Assembly: GCF_002775205.1 (NCBI RefSeq)
Contig: NC_036443.1
Location: forward strand, 10,407,698 to 10,471,697
Direction of reading: 5' to 3'
DNA: 64,000 nt
From: Xiphophorus maculatus
Taxonomy: Eukaryota; Chordata; Actinopteri; Cyprinodontiformes; Poeciliidae
The notes beneath the pieces were generated by a model. The model had not been told where the DNA came from. It worked only from the letters and a program-made list of their open reading frames with translations, and did not search any database. The number at the start of each line of letters is the position of its first letter. The first letter of the stretch is position 1. Made by a program: the position numbers and the translations under genes. This document shows positions 59,548-64,000 of the stretch, piece by piece.

Positions 59548-59634
59548 AAAGGCACACAGTCGGCTTCAGTCAATCCAGCCTGATCCATTTGGTGGGGCCT
59601 TCAGACTGCACAGTAGTTGACTTTGTTTATGGTG
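59548..59634 (+). CDS. acot7: acot7 exon 6/7, start of second hotdog domain
   Basis: Encodes (E)RHTVGFSQSSLIHLVGPSDCTVVDFVYG plus one base. This begins the second hotdog domain; SQSSLIHLVGPSDCT is identical in human ACOT7. Acceptor ATGGCAG, donor GTGAGT; phase 1 in, phase 1 out. The following exon (beginning GVTMKLMDE in the human protein), needed to complete the second domain, was not found before the right edge. Confidence 0.95.
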
Positions 59635-61564
59635 GTGAGTTTATGTCTTTCTTGTGTTGCTTTTAATACATGTTACTAACAGGACAGTTTGTTCTGAATA
59701 ATGTTTTGCTGAGATAAAAACTCAGCTTTACTTTACAATGCAAAGAGGCACTCAACTGGCCGTAGGAAGGGTTTACTATGTCCCCTCCATGGTTTGTGGG
59801 AAACCTTAAAGAGAACTTTAAATGACTTTACTTCAACAATGGTTTTCCCAGTAAAATACATTGAGGTTTTTAGTTCAAATGTGGCAAAGTGCAGAGAAGA
59901 ATAGCATGTGGAAATTCCTTTGCTATTATGCAACAATAGAAATTAATTCTTGAACAAAAGTGTTATGAAAGAGCAACATAAACAACAGAATGTTTTCTTA
60001 CACGTATGAGTCACAGGTCATATAGGGCAGGTTAAGAAAGAAATTATGTCCAAATTAAACCTCAGTAATTTGGCAATACCTCTTCTCTGCTTTTTGCAAA
60101 TACTGACTGAGTCATGTGTCTTGCATAAAACCAACAGTGTGCCAGAACAAAAAAGCAGTACTTTCAGGTCAGGTTGGAGGTCCTGCCTGTTGTGAGGAAG
60201 CTGAGAGCTGATGCAAACCAAGTGAAATCGAGGAATGTCCATCATGACGCTCTCTGGTATCTTTGAATACAGTTAGGAATCAGTGGACTTTAAAAATGTT
60301 ATTTTGAAAGTATCTATTTTTGTCAATTTTGAAAACTGCTTTGGCATTAGACTTGAAATCGTTCCTAAAGCAGATAACATGTACGGGACAAACCTAAATA
60401 TATTCAGTGAGATTTTACATGTAATGTTTACAAATCTTGTCTACCTGAAACAAAAGTGACTCTTTCCTCACAATATTTTGAATGGGTGTAGATTAATTCC
60501 TGATAAACAGCTAAATTATTAAACTGAAAGATGATAAAAAAGCAGAGAAGAGAAGCAAAGTGAAATGAAGAATCTAAATTAATGTTGTATGTGGACTTCT
60601 TTTGGCTATATCTATAAAGTTTTAGACTGCACAGAGGTGCTTAAAAGGAATTTAACGTCTTTTACTGCATCAATTTTCCAGGGAGATCATAATAATTAAA
60701 AATGCTGTTGGGTTTTATCTACTTTAACTGTAAACAATGAGTGTTGAGCGTGATTTACTTAAGTAACTGCTTGAGCAGCTGTAGTTCACTGTTAACTGCA
60801 GGAGAGCGCTCAATTGTTATGAGAACAGCTGAAACGGGGATGGATGAAAATAAATTAACAGTGAAGAAAAGTAGGACAGGAGTCTGTAGCAGTAGGAAGA
60901 TAATAAGGTGTTTATAACAAGAAATTATATTGTGTCGTTTGCACTTTTCAGTGCTTCAAGTTTGTTATATAAAATGTCTAAAACTGCAGAGAACTTAATT
61001 TTTAGTTTGTAATATTTAGATGGATCAGATTTTTTTTCTTAAAGGGGTTTTCTTGTGAAGTTACGGGTACTCACTATCTTCCCTCTTTCCCTTTGTATCT
61101 TCTTCTCTAACCAAGCTGATAGGACAGTGTAAAATAAGAACATAAATACATATCCAGATTTGTTGGTGTAACTTCCTGTAGCCATCAGTCGGACTTCTAG
61201 TGATTCTAAAACAGAAACTTTCTTGGATGCGTTTGTAGCAAATCCAAAAATGTATTTTCCAACACAAAGCAGATGCTTTCTGTTAGCTGAAGTATATTGT
61301 TTATGACTGGATGTTTGTGCCTCACCCTGCCATTTCTATTGAGGTCAGCTATGTTGGGAGGCCATGAGCCCAGTCAAGAGGATGAACAGAAGAAAGATGT
61401 TGACTAAGAACAAGAGGAACTGAGCACTAGACAGGATGGAAAGAAGGATCATGGACAGAAAGATAAACGTTGTAGATTCATGGTTGCCTTTTTAATTTTG
61501 AGGGCTCGCTAGTAAATGTGTCCAATTAAAATCAAATATGGTAAAAGCATTCAGGTAACTTAAA

Positions 61565-61592
61565 ACACACACACTCGCACGCACCCCCCCCC

Positions 61593-61628
<36 letters not shown>
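61565..61628. repeat. (CA)n microsatellite with C run
   Basis: CA/GCAC repeats interrupted by a run of nine C (61584-61592). Confidence 0.95.
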
Positions 61629-61629
<1 letters not shown>

Positions 61630-63188
61630 TTCTGTTGACTCTTTCATGCCATTGCTCGTTAGGCAATGTACCCTGTTTGCTTGCTGCTGCTTTCGCTACA
61701 CTTATTTTGTTTACATAACCAAGTCAGGTCAGGGTGCTCGCTCTCTCTCTTTTCCTCTCGTAGCTCCTCTTCCATCCCTCCACTCTGCGAACGTACTGTG
61801 TCCTCAGCTTAGAGAGCCAGTGGTTCAACAGTTATGTCATGGTCACCAACACATGATAATCCAACTGTCATAGTGCGTTATCTTTTGTTTCGCAGTTGTT
61901 TGGGCTTCTACTCGTGGGTGGCTTTGATAGTGATTATTTAGGAAGATTATATATTTTTTCTAATTATGCAACATTCACCTTTTCCCCATTTTAGGAAAAA
62001 GAAAACAGCTGAAACATTGAATTATCCAAAATAAACTTCCTCCTACAAGGTTTTAAATTGTGATTATTTTTCAGAAATGCGGGGACAGACTCAAAAACTA
62101 TTTGTATTAAAACGCATGATAGATTAGATAGCCACGTATGGTACTTAATATAATGAAATGTGCCATATGATCTAACATGGTCTCTGGATGGAAAGAATAA
62201 GGCTGAAGACAAATGTGAAATGGTTGTGATCTCCAGGCCCTGAGGCAGCGCTGCAATAAAAATAGACATGATTCTGTAAGTGGAAATCGCTGCACAGGCT
62301 CAGGAGCACATCAAGTTTATTGTCACCGAACACGGCTTGTTGCTGCAATCCACTAATGTAAAATAAAACCCTGTCAAAAAGGAAAAAAACCTTATTTAGC
62401 CTTGAGTTTATTTGAGATGGAGTGAGATACAGACGTGTCCTATAATTAAAAGCTAAGTTTTATATTCTATGTTCAAAAATCTGCTTTTGTGGTGATCTCA
62501 GGTGTAGTTGCACAATGTGTCCATGTTTTACAGCCACTAAACAAAACATTCTGCCAGAGAACACTTTGCTTATTTCAACAACTTTATGCCGAACATTGCT
62601 TATGTTAGGATATGGCTGATGTAGTTCTGAAAAATGCATGTCATCAGTTCACAGTACGTATTTGCATTATTTAAGATAAAAATAAGTAATACTCTCATTG
62701 GGTCACTTCTGCAAGATTACTCTTGTAAATTCCTTAGAAATTCTAAATGTAGGTGGCAACTGGACTTTCCTCGTTTCTTGAAGACGTTGCGCCTCTCATC
62801 CTTCTTCAGAACTAAAGAAGCTAAAAAAAAAACGAACACAAAAGAAAAATCCAGAATTTGAATCAGCTTAGTTATTATGGAAAATAGCTAGCGTAAAAGT
62901 ACAATTATTTGTTTCGTAGATATTAGATTGTATATACTTGCAATTATGTAGTTTACTTTGTTAATAATTGTAGAGTGATTAATAAATTATATTTCCTCTT
63001 CTAAATTGTTAGATTGTCCATGTTATGTTTTTCAATAAATATTAATTATGAAATTATAAGAAATCTCTCCAACTTACTTTATGAATGCAGTTGTGAGAAA
63101 CTCAATAGAAAAGTTTGTCAGATGAATAAATTTTATTGATCAATTTATTTCCTCTGAAGTTGTTTGGATAGCTGATAAATATTCTCAA

Positions 63189-63221
63189 GTAAATATTCCC
63201 TACACAGTAGGGAATATTTAC
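63189..63221. repeat. perfect 15-bp inverted repeat, 3-nt loop
   Basis: GTAAATATTCCCTAC and GTAGGGAATATTTAC separated by ACA. In an acot7 intron, with no flanking duplication evident. Confidence 0.9.
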
Positions 63222-64000
63222 AGTCACACAAGCACAGTCAGATCTGAAAGATCAGAACATCTTTGGAAACACGGCACATGAGTTTTTGCTCTGTAGCCTC
63301 AGTTTTACATCTTATCAGGCGTCTGTAAAACTATATACAAGACAAGAGGCAACCTGGAGAAAGACAGGCTGAATCAAAGTTTTTTTTGTAACTGGAAATT
63401 AGAATTTGGCCTTAGGTTACATGTAGCCCTAACACAGTTTGTAAAACTCTAAAGAACATTAAGAGTTCAAGGACTTTGACATTTTTTTCTTAAATGATGG
63501 ACGCCTGGGGACAGTTATGAAACATCAGATGTGTCTTGAAATATTCCAAATAAAAGCAAGATCAGAACATAGAACCCCACAGAAGTCTTGAGTCCTTCTG
63601 CCTTTGCTCTCCTTTTTTTTGTGTCTATACCTCTGCTCGTTATCTTTTGCTCTCTTCTTCCCCCTTCCTCCCTTCGTGTCGTTAACAAGCGTGCCACCTG
63701 TTTCCATGGACACAGCAGCTGATCGCTACATGTGCGCTAAAGCAACTATCTACAATTCATTACCAGCTGGATTGTGTATTGTAGAGTTTTACAGGCACAG
63801 AAGTGACGTTGCCAGTTCTTAGGATGGTAAAGAGATAAAATTTAGATATTTTGTTGTGAAATTTGATGAAGAGAGCGCTGCTAAACCTCTGAACACAGAG
63901 CATGTGCTACTTGGTGTTCTGACATCTGTTCTCTGCTCTGGTTGTTGATCAGGGAGCATTTAAGCATTTCAGTGCCTGAGGTGGAAGTAATCTTGTTTGT

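Larger units (their letters stand above)
59635..64000. other. acot7 intron after the last visible exon
   Basis: AT-rich intron with a CA repeat and one perfect short hairpin. I searched for the exon coding the KLMDEVAGI region of the second hotdog domain and did not find it, so it must lie to the right of the window. Confidence 0.6.

Noticed and set aside
1..64000. CRISPR arrays, operons, ribosome binding sites or phage genes
   Set aside because: The window is vertebrate nuclear DNA with spliced genes; none of these structures is present.
1..64000. tRNA or rRNA genes
   Set aside because: No stretch with paired A and B boxes and a cloverleaf, and no rRNA core sequence, was seen on either strand.

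Overview
This is a piece of teleost fish nuclear DNA, most likely from a ray-finned fish with a compact to medium genome. It has spliced vertebrate genes with GT-AG introns, an AT-rich background, many Tc1/mariner relics, L2- and L1-type LINE ends, small inverted-repeat elements and simple repeats. There is no sign of bacterial or viral gene organisation.

Four genes account for the recognisable host coding sequence. Left to right: the first two coding exons of espn (espin) on the minus strand (8073-7774 and 2503-2310, continuing off the left edge); two tandem hes2-type bHLH-Orange repressor genes on the plus strand (20194-21008 and 28024-28912), both ending in WRPW; and the 5' half of acot7 (cytosolic acyl-CoA thioesterase 7) on the plus strand, with exons from 30367 to 59634 that run off the right edge. 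The order espn - hes2 - acot7 and the relative orientations match the ESPN-HES2-ACOT7 block on human 1p36, inverted as a whole. The local duplication of hes2 matches the hes2.1/hes2.2 pair known in fish.

The 12 kb between espn and the first hes2 gene, and the 7 kb between the two hes2 genes, look like regulatory space with scattered transposon relics. The two hes2 genes keep the same promoter layout and two upstream motif blocks in the same order at nearly the same distances, which reads as duplicated control DNA. The first hes2 gene has precisely lost an intron that the second retains.

The acot7 part has two possible first exons (30367-30413 and 32926-33074), a 20.9 kb intron (36279-57211) and a candidate 15-nt microexon (59356-59370). 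The large intron is a transposon graveyard: a 130-bp palindromic MITE, an intact Tc1/mariner element with DD36E spacing inserted in a larger DNA element whose empty-site copy lies 7 kb away, nested inverted-repeat elements, an L1 ORF2 fragment beside an unrecognised 138-codon ORF, and a solo LTR with a perfect 5-bp target duplication.

espn builds actin bundles in stereocilia and microvilli, hes2 genes are Notch/bHLH-type repressors, and acot7 hydrolyses long-chain acyl-CoA. They share a conserved neighbourhood rather than a pathway. All family assignments come from recognition of the translated sequence; no database search was run.
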